A stretch of 64,000 nt of DNA. Origin: Pseudoscleropodium purum. Lineage: Eukaryota > Streptophyta > Bryopsida > Hypnales > Brachytheciaceae. Position 1 is the first letter of the stretch. Each line of letters starts with the position of its first letter. Both the position numbers and the translations under genes were made by a program. Where the stretch lies: positions 2,976,001 through 3,040,000 of the forward strand of contig OZ017804.1 in assembly GCA_963969395.1 (NCBI GenBank). The letters run 5' to 3'. Under the pieces are notes generated by a model that ran no database searches, was not told the origin of the DNA, and saw nothing but the letters and a program-made list of their open reading frames with translations. Below are positions 13,177-25,430 of the stretch, piece after piece.

Positions 13177-14127
13177 ATCTGATGTTTATTATAATAAAAC
13201 CTTGAAATGCTACTCCCCAATGTTTATTTATTTATCAATTGTTGACAAAGATAGATAGTGCTATGATTTGTCACCCTAAGGCTTGATTTGTCTATGTCAT
13301 GACCATGCTAGGAAATGTTGTAGTTTTCCTTAGTTGAGTAAGACAATCATAATGAATACACTTTTTAGGTTGGTTTTGGGGTAGTTTCATACTTTGTCAA
13401 AATCAAATCAAATCTCAATTGCTCTCCCATCTCCCATTTATTTTTACATGGAATTTAAAAAAAATTTGTCAATAATGCCAACAAAGCAAATCAGTTTGCA
13501 TTCTACTTGTTATAGCTTGGGTGTTTTAATGTGTACAAATAGGTGTCAAATATAGCACTCAATAGTAGATACTATCACTACCTTGGCTCAAGAGTAGATG
13601 GTGTGGAGTATTCAACATCTATCAACCTTCATATATATCACCTTTCCTTTGTATCTTCCACTTGTCTTTTTAGCTACTGATGACTAAAGTATTGTTGAAT
13701 ATAGAATATTCTATACCATCTACTATTAGCCAAATCAATGACAATACATATTATTGAATGTTATGGTATCTTTTCTCACTCTTCAATGAGATCTAATAAA
13801 AGTTGTCTGTATTTAATTATATCATGTATGATCATTTGCTATTAGTATGGATTGGAGCATCTTAAGTCTAGACCTTGTTATTTGGTACTACATTGCCATG
13901 TTCCAAGTTAGTTTGGGAGGCCTCAAAGTTAACACAAACTCAAGGTTGCAAGTGGTTGTGCTTCAATCCGCAAATGTCATTGCAATCTCTACTTTGGTTG
14001 ACTAGCCAAAATGCTTGCTTTTTATTATGAGTGTTAAAATTGTAACACTCATAATAAAATTGTAGTTGTAATTGAATTGCCTATTCATGATGCATTGGTG
14101 ACTGACTCGTCGCCATGACTGGACTAA
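13177..14127. other. Intergenic, no gene seen
   Basis: AT-rich DNA with short local repeats (ATAGTAGAT / CATCTACTAT motifs near 13,560-13,730). No coding signal was found. Confidence 0.5.
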
Positions 14128-14880
14128 CTATTTAAGTGCCAAATAGAGTTGAACGCACAACAAAAGAGCATGAATTTGCCATGCAAGGGCTTCTTTTTGC
14201 AGAGCCTGTGAAGGTGCTAAATGCAATACCGACTGCATTGGCATCGCGTTTCTATTGACCAACGGCAACATCACCATTGCTGAGCGGGAGGAAAGTCTGG
14301 GCTGAGGATGCTCGTATGGGTGCCCTTCCCTTATACCGCGTCCATTTGCCGGGGTCCATTGAGGATGCTCTCGGAGATGGAGGTCGTCCCCAAGTCTTTC
14401 ATATAATCGTATTATAAAATTTTGAAATACCAGTCCCCCAGGCTGGGGAACTGAAGATAAAGGCAGGTGGATGGATGAATTCGAGGTGGGGGGTGGGGGG
14501 GGTGCATGTGTGGATGGGAAGCAGGGACCATTACTTTCGTGGCGGCGCATCATCAAACCCAGCCAATGAAAGCCAACAGCCTTCATGACGGGGAGGGCCC
14601 CCACCTGCTCGCCCGGGCCAGGCCTAGGCCTGGCCTTGCTTCCCGTGCTCCCTGCGACCGGAGACCGGGGAAACCGGTCACCCCACTCGCTCGCTCCCCC
14701 CCCTGTCATGATGCCTTCCTTCAGTGCAGTGCCACTGCCCCCCCCCCTTTGGCCCTTTCCCCATTCACTGCAAGTGTACGACCACGGGAATTGAAGGCGC
14801 CAGCATTGGTTGCCTCTCTGAGTGGACCCCGAAAGAAAGGACCACCTGCCCCCCGGCCTCTTGGCTCATACTTTTTTCCT
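14128..14880. other. GC-rich patch with homopolymer C tracts
   Basis: An abrupt GC-rich island in AT-rich surroundings, with C/G runs near 14,490, 14,697 and 14,739. The 193-codon - strand frame here (14,128-14,709) exists mainly because GC-rich DNA has few stops; it is low in complexity and shows no domain. It could be a regulatory or transcribed non-coding region. Confidence 0.4.
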
Positions 14881-16380
14881 TTTTTTTTTTTTTTTCATTT
14901 CTTTAACTAAGAATTTTTTTTTCTTCTAAAATTTGAAATTCAACTTATTTTTTTTTAGTGTTTTGGCACATAAGGCATTTTGGCCACAGCAAGAAGTAAC
15001 AGACTGACCAAGCCTTGACTAATGTAATGGCCAGGGTTTCTGTTTCCCTCATCAAATCAGATGATTGTATTTGGGCTGTGGATACCATGAGGGAGGAATC
15101 AAACGGTGGACCTCATGGGCCCAACAAGCTCGATGAGCATAATCATTTCTGACTATCCCCCTGGATTTAGGGTCATAAAACTACCGCCAAGGGTATAGCC
15201 AAAATCTAAAAACTATTTTAAAGTAAACTCTTAACACCTTAGGTCTATTTATTGATTTCATAGAAGAATGGCAAGATGCTGAAATGTGTCGATCTTTTGA
15301 CACACATTCAATAGTTTGGTTTCAAACCATTTTTGTCTACATTGTATCTTCTAATGAATGCAATATCCTCAGGAATCTACATGTGTCTTCTACGTAAGGT
15401 ATAAGTCTTATAATTTGGTTTGAACTTCTTTCCAAATAATAATGTTATGTCTTCATTAAAAAAATGATGACTTGGAGAATAGTATATCCAATTAAAAAGA
15501 CACTATAGATAAAGTATAAGATATACCTACAAGTCCCAAAGTCCACTGGGGACAAAATAGATTTCTAATATGATTGTGTGACTTCAATTTTTGATTTGAC
15601 ATTCTTAATTTTTTTATTATAGAAAAATACATTAGCTTTAGGGGAATATAATTTTTATTTCAATCAATGTCCAAGAGCAAAAATTATGCCACCCTAAACT
15701 CAAAATGGTGTTTTTTAGGCAACACAAAAAAAAAAGCATGTCAAAATTTTTTTTCTCACAAATTTATGTTTGTTTGTATAGAAAGATTGGATTCCCTCAA
15801 TTGGACTAAAGATGAGAGAGTTTTGGAGACTTTTGTTTTTAGGCAATCTAAGCATCTTCTTCAAAAAATAACTAATAAGATTCATTTCCAAACTCAATTT
15901 TCTAAAAAAATGAGTTTCATATGGTTTAGTTTGCTTGAGAGAACAATCTCACCATTGGGATTAGCAATTTTCATTTCCATCTCAAAGATCAATTTAACAA
16001 TTTTTTTTCCGTGAATTTTTTTTCTTCAAAATATCAGCTCCATTACTCAACCATATATATATAAATAGAGAAATTCATAATGTATAGTGCAAAAAATTCC
16101 AGTTTAAGAGATTCAAATTCTTATAATCTAGTCACACAACTTGCCCAAAACCCATCATATTTTCTTCACTTTAATCACAAATCTCTTGCAATCAACACAA
16201 TCAGAAGTTCTAAAGTTCCTTCCACACATTTTCATACTATTCTAGTCCATGCCCCCGTGATCAAATATATGCCAAAACAACAACAATTATAAAGCTCTTT
16301 TGCTCCTTGCATTAGAAATGACAATTCTGACTATTTTTTGATGAAAAAACCCGCCTTTGATTATACTTTAGGACTCTAAG
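14881..16380. other. Intergenic, no gene seen
   Basis: T-rich then AT-rich DNA. Short frames at 15,667-16,014 and 16,080-16,292 show no family resemblance. No repeat was recognised. Confidence 0.45.
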
Positions 16381-19247
16381 AGGGTTAACATTGCAAAGAA
16401 AAAAAAATTCAACCTTCCATCCTCCTCGATCATCCCATGTGGGAAATTGAAATGATGGGAGAGATTCTGGGGATATAGTGTCTGGGAACGTGCTGAATTA
16501 CCGGGTGTGCAATTTAACGTAAGGTTGAGTGTCCTTGTTGGGGTCTCCGAGATCGAGATTGGAAAAAAAGGATAGTAAAAAGGTAAGGTAGTACTGTCTC
16601 CCCCGGGGGCCATGGCGACCCTCCCGGCCTCACCAAGAAAGATCCAAGTACACACACAAGTGGAATCCACAGCACTCCTTCCGCCCCCCCTCCCCACACT
16701 GATGGAACTCATGCCATTTATCTTAGTCCAGTGCAGACAAGCGTACTTACTTACCTGGCATTCCTTGACACACAGCTCTATCATCATTCAGTGCTCATGT
16801 GCACAGACAACAAACTCCTCAGCACTCCCTGCCTCCCCCACATGATCAATAATAAGTTTCCCATTCAAGCCCCTCCTTGCTCGCTTGCTTGCGCAAAGAT
16901 GGACGGACCGACTTCCCTCCATTGGCTTTGCGACTTTGGAGAGGACTTTTTGTTTTCAAGGTATGTGTTTGTGTATATATGTATGTATGTATTTGATATT
17001 TCTGAGATGGTGCTGTTATGATTTTGTAGAGGTTGGTGAATCGAAATACATTTCGTTAAAATTTTCACCGATCCTCGTGAAACTCCAAGCAATTCATGTG
17101 GATCTTTCATTCTTGAGTTTCTGTTCTTGTCGATAGTTTCGTTTCTTCATGCATTTCTTCTATTGCTAGTATCGTTGTAGTTGGTGTTGACGTGGAGTAA
17201 GATTGTAGGAAAAAATTCTTCCCAAAATAAAATTGGGTGGGAAGTGGGGGGGAAAAAAATTATACCTAAAATTATATAAATAAGAATTAAAAAATAGGAT
17301 AGTCATTAAACTATCTAAGATTTGTGGGATCTTGGTGGGAGTCAAGAGGAGATTATGGATTCATCTTCTTGTGCATTTTTTGAACTCCTCGATTACAAAA
17401 TTATGAAATTCCAGGAGTCTTGAAAAATTATTGTGTCCCCCAACTCGATCTTGATATGTTTCTCATTCACTCATTCACTTATTCACTCATGAACAAATAG
17501 AAGCTCTACATTTTAGACAAGATGACCTCTTCGGGTCTGTTTTAGAAACCGCTCGTAATTACGAGCAGCTAAGTTACCTTTACGCTTAACCCCAAAGGAA
17601 AATTTTAAAACTTGCCTAAGCAATGCGTCCGAATTAGTGTGGCTCTCCTTGTGCAATTAGCCTGGTCGCCCTTCGCTCATGATGGAGCATTGGGAGTGGA
17701 AATAGGAAAGCGAGCGGCAGCAAGGAAGGTTGGGACGAAAAGACGGGAAACCAACGGCGGCTGTCAGCCATGACTTGTTCTATTATTATACTTCCCCACC
17801 AGGGCCTCCCGCATCCCCCGGTCCCCGCTTCCGACCTACAGTCGCCGACCGAGGCTCGGCCCTCCTGGTCTTCGTCGTCTTTCCAGTCGGTCTTCCCAGC
17901 CAGCAAGTAGCGAGTACACAAGCTATGGACTAACTTATGATCTTTTCCTAAGTTGTCTCTCCCCCCCTTCCAGGTCTGGATTGCTCGCTCGCTCGCTCGC
18001 TTCTTTGTTGTTGTTGCAGCAGGAGCCAATTCGAAGGCGCTTCAATTTAGTTTCGGTGTAGTAGTAAGAGATTCTTCTCTGTTGTTCTACATCTTCATGG
18101 CGCTCTTAAAAGAGAATAGAACTCTCTAAGATTCCCTGCTGGGAGCCACCTCTTGGATTACAGCTCAATTGTTGACGCTGGCGAGTGCTCTCAGTCGGGA
18201 AGACTTCGCTGATCGTGTATCTGTGGAGAGGGAAGCGCTTGTGGTGGTGGCGATTGCATTTCAAATTTTTAGTTCGTTAGTTTGGTTATTTTTTGGGGAG
18301 TGGAGCAGATTGAGGGAGAGAGGGTTGTTAAGATGCGTTTCTGGTTTTGGAAGAAGTGTTCTAGTGGATCTGAAATGTGGTTAGGTTGATGAGAGTGTCG
18401 GGAGTGCATGTCATTGGCATGCTACACCCACTAAGACGACGAAGAAGAAATAGAACCAATTGAAGTAGTAGACACAAAAATTTTGTTCTATTTTTTTTCC
18501 CCTTCTTCTTCCCTTAAATTTGCCTCTCTTCTTAGAGGCGACTCTGCTACTCTATTACTCCCCTTTTTTGCTACAGGAAGCAGTGGAAGCAATCCTCAAA
18601 GAGATCATTATTGTTTAATTATTGAGTGCTGGGTAAGGCTACAGCCGCAGTCAAATTTGCCTCTTGTTAACATTGCTTGTGTCCCTCTTTTCTCAATGCG
18701 AGCGTGTTGCAATTTACCAATGCGTCGTGGTAGGTGGTAACAACAAGAATGGCATATTAATTCGTTTCTCTTGAATTTTTTTTCTTTTTACGAAACCGGT
18801 ACTCTGTAATTGAATACTCTTGTCTTCGATCTGGTGATACAGTGCGAGACTTGAATCAGAATGAACGAGCGTGGCTTGGCAACAGTGGTACAAGCTGGGA
18901 AAGATCCTGCGTGCTCCTGTATCCCATGACGTGAGGGTCTTGAGCTTCGGGGGTTAGTAAATGCGAGAGACAGACGAGTTTGGTCGGCTTCTACAGTGCA
19001 AGCACCTTCTGCCGTTTAATCCTCCAGTTTTGACTTCCTCCACCATGTGGACTTGATCTTGTAGATCACCTTGTGGAGATCACCTTGTAGGCCTTTGGAA
19101 TTGGCCTGATGATGGAGATCATGACCAGAGTGTGAGTGAGGGTGGATCAAACGCTAAGAGGGGAAGATAATTATTAAAAAAGAAAAGAAAATTGTCGAAG
19201 AAGCGGAAATTGTAGGCTAGTTGGCCGGACTTGGATTGGGAGTGGAA
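16381..19247 (+). promoter_or_regulatory. GC-elevated upstream region of the AFR-like gene
   Basis: Several GC-elevated segments (16,440-17,140; 17,630-18,060; 18,800-19,247) precede the AFR coding start. They probably contain the promoter and 5' UTR, possibly with a 5' UTR intron, but no TATA box or start could be fixed. A good donor (AG|GTATGT) follows a 62-nt frame opening with ATG at 16,899, but it does not join the AFR frame in phase with any acceptor I could find. An in-frame TAG at 19,218 sets the limit for a continuous N-terminal extension. Confidence 0.45.
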
Positions 19248-22200
19248 ATGCTGGATACTGAAGAAGGCCCGCCGGCCGTGCACTACCGTTCCGGCGAGGA
19301 TAGTGGTGAAGAAGGCCTGGCCGTGTTGCCCAGGCATACTAAGGTCCTGGTCACGGGCAACAATCGCACCAAGTCGGTGCTTGTGGGTCTGCATGGAGTT
19401 GTGACCAAGGCGGTGGGCCTCGGGGGGTGGCACTGGCTGGTACACCATCAATTCTTTGCTATTCTAGCTTGTTGTTAATTTTTTGTTCCTTACCAGTTTT
19501 CCAATGATGTGGTAAAGTGTGTACCTTTGCCATTGCACTCGATCTGTTAGCAATGATGGTCTGAACGCAGTGCTTAAGGGGAGGATTAACGGGTTAAGAA
19601 GCCTTCACATCCAGGATTTCAGTGAATAATGCTCTCCTAACGTCAGTTGTCAGGATCTTTGATAGAGTTTGTTTTCTAGTTTATTATCAATTTCTTTCTC
19701 TGTCACTGTAGTTCGTGTTATAATGTGTGGAGCTTTGCCATTGCAGTCGATCTGTTAGCAATGATGGTTTGAACTTTGAACGCAGTTCTTAAGGGGAGGA
19801 TTAACAGGATTAGTAGGCCTTTACATTCAGGATTTAATTGCATTATGCTCTCCTATCGTGTCAGTTGTCAGGTTCTTTGATAGAGTTTTTCTGTTGGTTT
19901 ATCAATTTTTTCTCTCTGTCACTTTAGTTCGTGTTATAATGTGTGGAGCTTTACCATTGCAATTGATCTTGAAGGTGGCATTAGCGGGATTAGTAAGCCT
20001 TCACATTCAGGATTTAAGTGAATAATACTCTTAACATGTCAGTTTTCAGGTTCTCTGATAGAGGTTACTTTCTAGTTCATTATCAATTATTTTCCTTGTC
20101 TCTGTCACTGTAGTTCGTGTCGTGATGAGTGGAGCTTTTCCATTACAAATGATCTTACAGCGATTGTCTTTGACCACAGTTCTTTAGAGTAGGATTAACA
20201 AGCCATAACACATTAAGGATTTAAGTGTACCTTGCTCTCTTAAACTGCTGGTTTTCAGGTTCTCTGATAGAGATTGTTTTCTAGTTTATTATTAGTTTTT
20301 CCTCTGTCACTTTTGTTTATGGATGTCGTCATGTCTGTACCTTTGTCTTTGCGATTGATCTTACAGCAATGACTTTTTTGTCCCCTGTTCTTAAGAGTAG
20401 GATTAGCGGGATTTAGTAGACTTCAAATTCAGGATTTAAGTGCATAAAGCTCTTTGAACCTGTCGGTTTACAGGTGATTTGTGAGAGCTTAATTTCTAGT
20501 TTGTTATAAATTAATTTCTCTGTTGCTTTATCAACGTGCTGGTTTACAGGTTCTTCTGTAAAGCTTATTTTCTAGTTTATTTTCACTTAATTTCTCTGTC
20601 AATTTAATTTGTGTCGTAATTGTGTGGAATTTTTCCTTTGCAATCAATCTTACTACAAATGTCTCCGACCTTTATTCTTAAGAGTGGGATTTGTGGGATT
20701 GATAAGCCTCTTTATTTAGGATTTTAGTGCATAAATGGTCTTCTAACGTGTCAGTTACAGGTTATGTGATAGAGCTTATTTTCTAGTTTATTAAAAAAAA
20801 ATCCCTCATATCACTTTAGTTTGTGTCGTAATGTGTGGAGCTTTACCACAGCGATGGTCTCTGACCTCAGTTCTTAATAGGTGGCATTAATAGGATCAAT
20901 GAGCCTTCTCTTTCAGGATTTAAGTGCATGATGCTTTTGGTTTCAGGTTCTTACAAATGGGGATGAAGTCAAGCTGCAGCGAAACGCGCTGAGTGTAATT
21001 GAAGCTCCGAGTGGTCACGAAGAGCACGACGACAATGAAGACAATCCTTTTTCTAGTGGGACAAGCCTAGGTTAGCTGCATCTCTTTATTACCCTCCCCA
21101 CAGAGTCTCAGTCTAGTTGCCGTTCTACATAGAGCAGTTAATCAAGAAGGTAGAGGATACTATTGGAGCACTATAAGCACTGTAACTCATGTGGGACCCT
21201 GTTTTCATTGGGAGCTCTGGAGTGATCACTTCGAGTTCAAGAGCCAAACCCGCTATGCAATCATTCAAAGTGGGAGTTGGTGACCACTATCAAAGGGACT
21301 TTTGACTACCCCATTTCCGTTCAGCTAGACATTTAGCCTTCAAGCCAAGCTTGCAGGCAGCTCGCTAATTGAAGGAAACAAAGTAAATGAATAGAGAAGT
21401 TGCTGTTGGTAGCAAGGGTCAGTCAATAGGAGACGGGATCCGGTCCCTGACGGTTTTAGCAATGTCTTCCTTACCTCGATTAGTCAGCATTTGGAGGCCT
21501 TCCCTTACTGGCTTCTCATTAGGATGGGGTTGAGCTGTTTTAGCTCTGTCGGTATAGTTTGAGAAGGGGTTCAATGCTACAGTGCTCCAATGCACAATGA
21601 TCTTAACGTTTGCGGAGCTAGGGAGACTGTCAATGTGTTTTTGGCACGGAAGGAGATATTGATATTAGGAGTGGTCTGCAGTAGACAGTCGAATTTTTGA
21701 TGAACTGAGCTCAGTATTGGTATTCTGGTGCAGAAGACAATGTTCCCAGGAATGCATTCAAACCCAGGGTGCAGCCACGAAAGCCATCCGTGCCCATTGC
21801 TCGCAATGCTAGCCTAACTGATGAGGATAACGCAATGGCAGCTGAACATGCTAATTTCAACAGGATGTTCGAGAGGAGGGATGAGGTGGATGAAGGATCC
21901 AGTCCCACTTCTGAAGTCCTACCGGTACGCCAACCCTTCAAACCTGTGAGGAGATTGCAAGGTTGAAGAGTTAATTGTCTATGCTGAACATTTTCTATTA
22001 CTAAGTTAGAGTTGAAGCTCAATCCAAGCACAGGTATTGATTGGCTCATACTTTACTGTTTTCTGTTTGCAGTCGGTGGATCTGAGCAAGCTGGAAATTG
22101 CCGCTCTGAAGAGGTATCGAAGGCATTTTAAACTGGTAAAGTTCAACACTTATGACCAGGTGGCCAAGTGTAGCGCGTCAATCAAATTGGTCATAGTAGA

Positions 22201-23769
22201 AACTGGCATCGGCAGTCCTGCTTATGAACAGAAGAGAAAGTGCACTATGGTAGAGGATTATCTTTGCGGCCAAACTTGAAAGCTTTCTGACCAATCTGTA
22301 GGAGTGTGCTTACGCTGGGAGGTCACCTAATAAAGCTCACTAGAGAGATCTCCTAATAAAGCTCACTAGAGAGGTCACCTAATAAAGCTCACTAGAGAGA
22401 TCTCCTAATATAGCTCACTGGAGAGATCAATAAGTACAACCAAACTGTCTTGGGATTAATTTTCCTGACTCAATTGCATTGGATGATTTCTCGTGCAATC
22501 ATTCAAAGTGGGAGGTTGTAGACCACTATTGAAGGAACTGTAGACAATTCCATTCCATGCACATTGGTATTCAAGCCTTGATTTCTTACACGCAACTTGC
22601 TAGCTGACGGCCAATTGAGTTTATTGAAAGAGATGAGTTGTCGTTTGTAACTGGGTGAGTTAACTGTTTTACTGGTTCAGGTCCCTAACTGTTTAAGTAT
22701 CCTCTTCGTAATTTAAAAAAAGGATAATTAAGTATATTTTTAACTTCAGAGGACTCAGATGTAGCAAACCTTGTATTGCTGCTTGGATGTGCTTTCACTT
22801 CATGGACTGAGCTCCAACTTGGTGGCTTTCAGATGGAAGTTGGTCCCAACTCCACCAAGGAGCAACTCCTGCGTGCTGTCGGTCGTCACTTCATGTCTCA
22901 GGTGAGAGAACATTCTCCGTGTACTTACATGTCTTTTCGTATAAATCCACTACACTTACTCTGTATTCAGCAATAAATCTAATCCACGTGCACTAAACGT
23001 TCTTTACCCTATTAATGTAACGCCACTTATTGTCAACAAGGCACTTTGGTTGGATGTTCATGAAAAGTGCCACGTTAATCTCTTTGTAGGGAGATTAACA
23101 TTGTTGGTTGAGTCGCACTTTAAAACATAGTTCGTGTACTGCAATGGACGTGGTAATAACGTTTTGAAACCTTTAATACTTTATTTCAGGATTTCTCCTG
23201 ATGTTGAGATGTGTATATTGGTTTGATTATTTCTTTGACTGGAAGATTTTTTTTTTAAAGTTGTGATGTGTGAGTGCCTGGTTTATATAAGTTAGCTTCT
23301 ACAATGCTCTGACGTGAGGGATTCTAGCGCGGTTGTATCAGAGGGTAGGTATCAGTTATTCGTACTACTTATGGATGTATTATAAGTACCTGTGTACGTA
23401 AATTATGTTTAAGATGTGTGCATAGGGGCGAGCCTGTTGACGCGTTTACGGAAGTATGTGGGTAGGATGGTCTCAGCACGTTTTAGAAGTTTCTTGCAGA
23501 GGGACAAAAATGATCGTATAGGATTATTTTTTCCAGACTTTTTCAAATAAAATAAAAAATTGTCAACTTGATATGCAAGACAGCTTGCTTGATGGCTATT
23601 CAATTAGAGGTGATTTCTTGAGTGAAAATTTGTGCTGGTCTTTTTATATCCCTTTCATACCCAAATTCAATCTCCTGAGCTTGTTTTCTTTGCTTTGTGT
23701 GTGCAGGAGTTGGACGAAGCACAGGTCATCGCAGCGTTCCTGCAAGCTGCAAAGCGTCCAAGGCCCTAA
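19248..23769 (+). CDS. SAP30/AFR-like subunit of SIN3-histone deacetylase complex
   Basis: Six exons give an open frame of 240 aa: 19,248-19,439; 20,947-21,070; 21,734-21,945; 22,073-22,135; 22,833-22,901; 23,707-23,769 (TAA). All junctions are GT-AG and the phases agree. Residues about 53-70 (KAVGLGGWHWLV then LTNGDEVKLQRNALSVIEAP) match the conserved core of plant AFR1/AFR2 proteins. Exons 4-6 (residues 177-240) form the SIN3-binding SAP30-type end: SKLEIAALKRYRRHFKL, TKEQLLRAVGRHFMSQ, ELDEAQVIAAFLQAAKR. In Arabidopsis these nuclear proteins work with SIN3-type deacetylase complexes to repress genes, including flowering genes. The middle (residues about 106-176) is a variable acidic/basic linker. 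The ATG at 19,248 is the first one after an in-frame stop, so a short extra N-terminal exon cannot be excluded. Introns 1, 2 and 4 carry repeats. Confidence 0.93.
19500..20946 (+). repeat. Intron 1 tandem array, unit about 205 bp
   Basis: AFR intron 1 consists almost entirely of about seven diverged units. Each holds a CTTTGCCATTGCA..GATCT block, a GGGATTAGTAAGCCTTCACA-like block, ATTCAGGATTTAAGTG, and a CAGGTTCT..GATAGAG..TTTTCTAGTTTATTA block. The CAG of the last block falls at 19,653, 19,871, 20,049, 20,258, 20,473, 20,549, 20,760 and 20,946. The last of these is the true exon 2 acceptor, so the array ends at the exon. One unit is cut to about 76 bp (20,473-20,549). Confidence 0.9.
21253..21420 (+). 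repeat. Intron 2 segment duplicated in intron 4
   Basis: A diverged direct copy of 22,492-22,650. Shared landmarks are GCAATCATTCAAAGTGGGAG, GACCACTAT, TTCAAGCC, and a CTTGC..AGCT..CTAATTGAA-like tail. It is non-coding and intronic. Confidence 0.65.
22321..22424 (+). repeat. 26-bp tandem repeat x 4 with alternating variants
   Basis: Four 26-bp units in AFR intron 4 share CCTAATAAAGCTCACTAGAGA. They alternate at the start between GGTCACC (22,321 and 22,373) and GATCTCC (22,347 and 22,399), so the real repeat is a 52-bp dimer copied twice. The last unit carries two substitutions. Confidence 0.95.
22492..22650 (+). repeat. Intron 4 partner of the intron 2 duplication
   Basis: Matches 21,253-21,420 in the same orientation, with small gaps. 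It lies just after the 26-bp tandem repeat in the same intron. Confidence 0.65.
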
Positions 23770-25216
23770 GAGCACAGATTGCAGGCCATTTGGCTCTCTT
23801 CACATTTGAGCTATTTCGCCCGATCAGGTGGCGATTGGCAAGGGATGAGGACAACACTTGATACATAAGGAAGTGGAACTCCTAAGGAAGTGGAACAACG
23901 ACAACCCCTACTGTTGGATGGATTGTAAAGACGTATCAATTCCCACACCTCCTTCTGCTTGTATGCTGTTGTATCATAGAAAGATTGTCTCAACTCTGTA
24001 GAGCCCGGAGCGCGATTTCCTTGCCGTAAGGCTGGAATTTGGTGATTTTGCACATAAGGGGTTTCCATTCTCCCAGTGTAGGCTTTGATCATTGGGTAAT
24101 CCTTTTTTGATTAGTTCCACCATTTGTACAGAAGAAGCGCAGTAGTTTTTCACCTCCTAATTGCAGTGTACAGAGGATCATTTGATGCACTTTGTGGCAT
24201 ACGGTACTGCTAATTTCTTATCACCTGTTCATAGAAGGAGTAAATTAAAGCCCCCCCGTACAGGTCAAGCACATTCATGCCACCCCTTGTTCTATTATGA
24301 TGAGATCTTGATCACCACCTTGATGAAAAGGTTGTATATTCTTACTTATTAAAGGAAGACTTCTCCCTTCGTTTACTTCTACTGGATTGTGACTGTCCCG
24401 TTCTAGAACTGTATGTATGTATAGCACATTTTGGTCTCCTACATGCTTGACAAGGGCTTGTGTGCGCTGGCATGGCAATTGTGACTGAATGCAACAGCTA
24501 TTCTAGCTTATGTGCATGGGTACACGAGACAGGTACCCTTTCTCCACTGATTGGAATTGGAAGACTTTATTATTTGGGGTTTGGCATTGAGCACCTGCCT
24601 TGCCTTTCTGCACTTTTTTCCAGATTTGGCGACTGTTGTTCTTATTGGTCTTGTACCTTGCATCACAAACCATGTTGGTTAGTTATGCATTGCAAACTGT
24701 ATTCGTTACAAAACTGTATTTGTTGGATGTTTGCAGAAGGATTGGTTTTTTTAACTTCAAATTTCTTACTTTTAACTACATGGTCTAATTTAGCAGTACC
24801 TCTAAATAAGTTTGCGCTCTCCTTAATAATCTAACTCAGTGTATGGATACCGGTATAATGCACAAATTTGGGGTATGACGATAGTTGAATTCAAAAAATT
24901 GTGGTGGGTTTGGGGGATTTTTGTGTCCACTGTATGAATTATTGAGACTGGAGTTGTGCAGGGGGGAGGTCAGTGGTGGGTGGCTGCAGGTCTGTTCATG
25001 TTGACACAGCAGCGATGAAGGTTGGCACATGGCATTTTTTGGCTGTCATTGTGGAGGCCGATTTTCTGAGGATCTGAAACCTGAAAACCTGTGCATCAGC
25101 AACCTTAACCCTTTGGCACTCTGAAGTCTCTATTCTGGACAAAGAACATAGTGCTTGGACATATTGCTTGCAGGTGGTGTCTCGCCCAAAGAACTTCTCA
25201 AGCAATGCTCTGCAAC
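23770..25216. other. 3' flank of the AFR gene and intergenic DNA
   Basis: The first several hundred bases are less AT-rich than the distal intergenic DNA and probably include the AFR 3' UTR. The polyadenylation site could not be fixed. A solo TTAACCCTTTGGC tip at 25,105 resembles the TTAA family but has no visible partner. No further gene was found. Confidence 0.45.
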
Positions 25217-25430
25217 TTAACCCATAAACGACTCCATGGCCTTTTTTTGGTTGATGGATAGAAGTTCAACTATTCATCTTTCAAATTTTGTGGGAAAAGG
25301 GAAGGTCTTTTGTAGTAGCTTGCTTCCAATGAGTACTTTTGCAATAGTTTAAGTCAATGATTCACGTGGTAATGAAAACGGATGATTTTCAAGGTCACCT
25401 CTTTGTTCTTTAAGAGTTAAGGATCACAAT
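25217..25430 (+). mobile_element. Small TTAA-flanked element, copy 4
   Basis: A 214-bp element from TTAACCCATAAACG to CTTTAAGAGTTAA. The interior follows copies 2 and 3: CTCCATGGCC, CAACTATTCATC, GGGAAAAGG..GTCTTTTGTAGTAGCTTG, CACCTCTTTGTTCTT. It is non-coding. Confidence 0.8.

Noticed and set aside
14128..14709. 193-codon open frame on the - strand, the longest in the window
   Set aside because: It lies in GC- and C-rich low-complexity DNA where stops are rare, has no domain-like pattern, and overlaps other frames open for the same reason.
14585..14910. Overlapping + strand frames with Pro/Arg-rich products
   Set aside because: Low complexity, mutually overlapping in different frames, no homology pattern.
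16899..16960. Possible first exon (MDGPTSLHWLCDFGEDFLFS) with a good GTATGT donor, considered as the AFR N-terminus
   Set aside because: The junction phase does not match any acceptor before the AFR frame, and an in-frame TAG at 19,218 limits extensions. It may belong to an untranslated leader or be chance.
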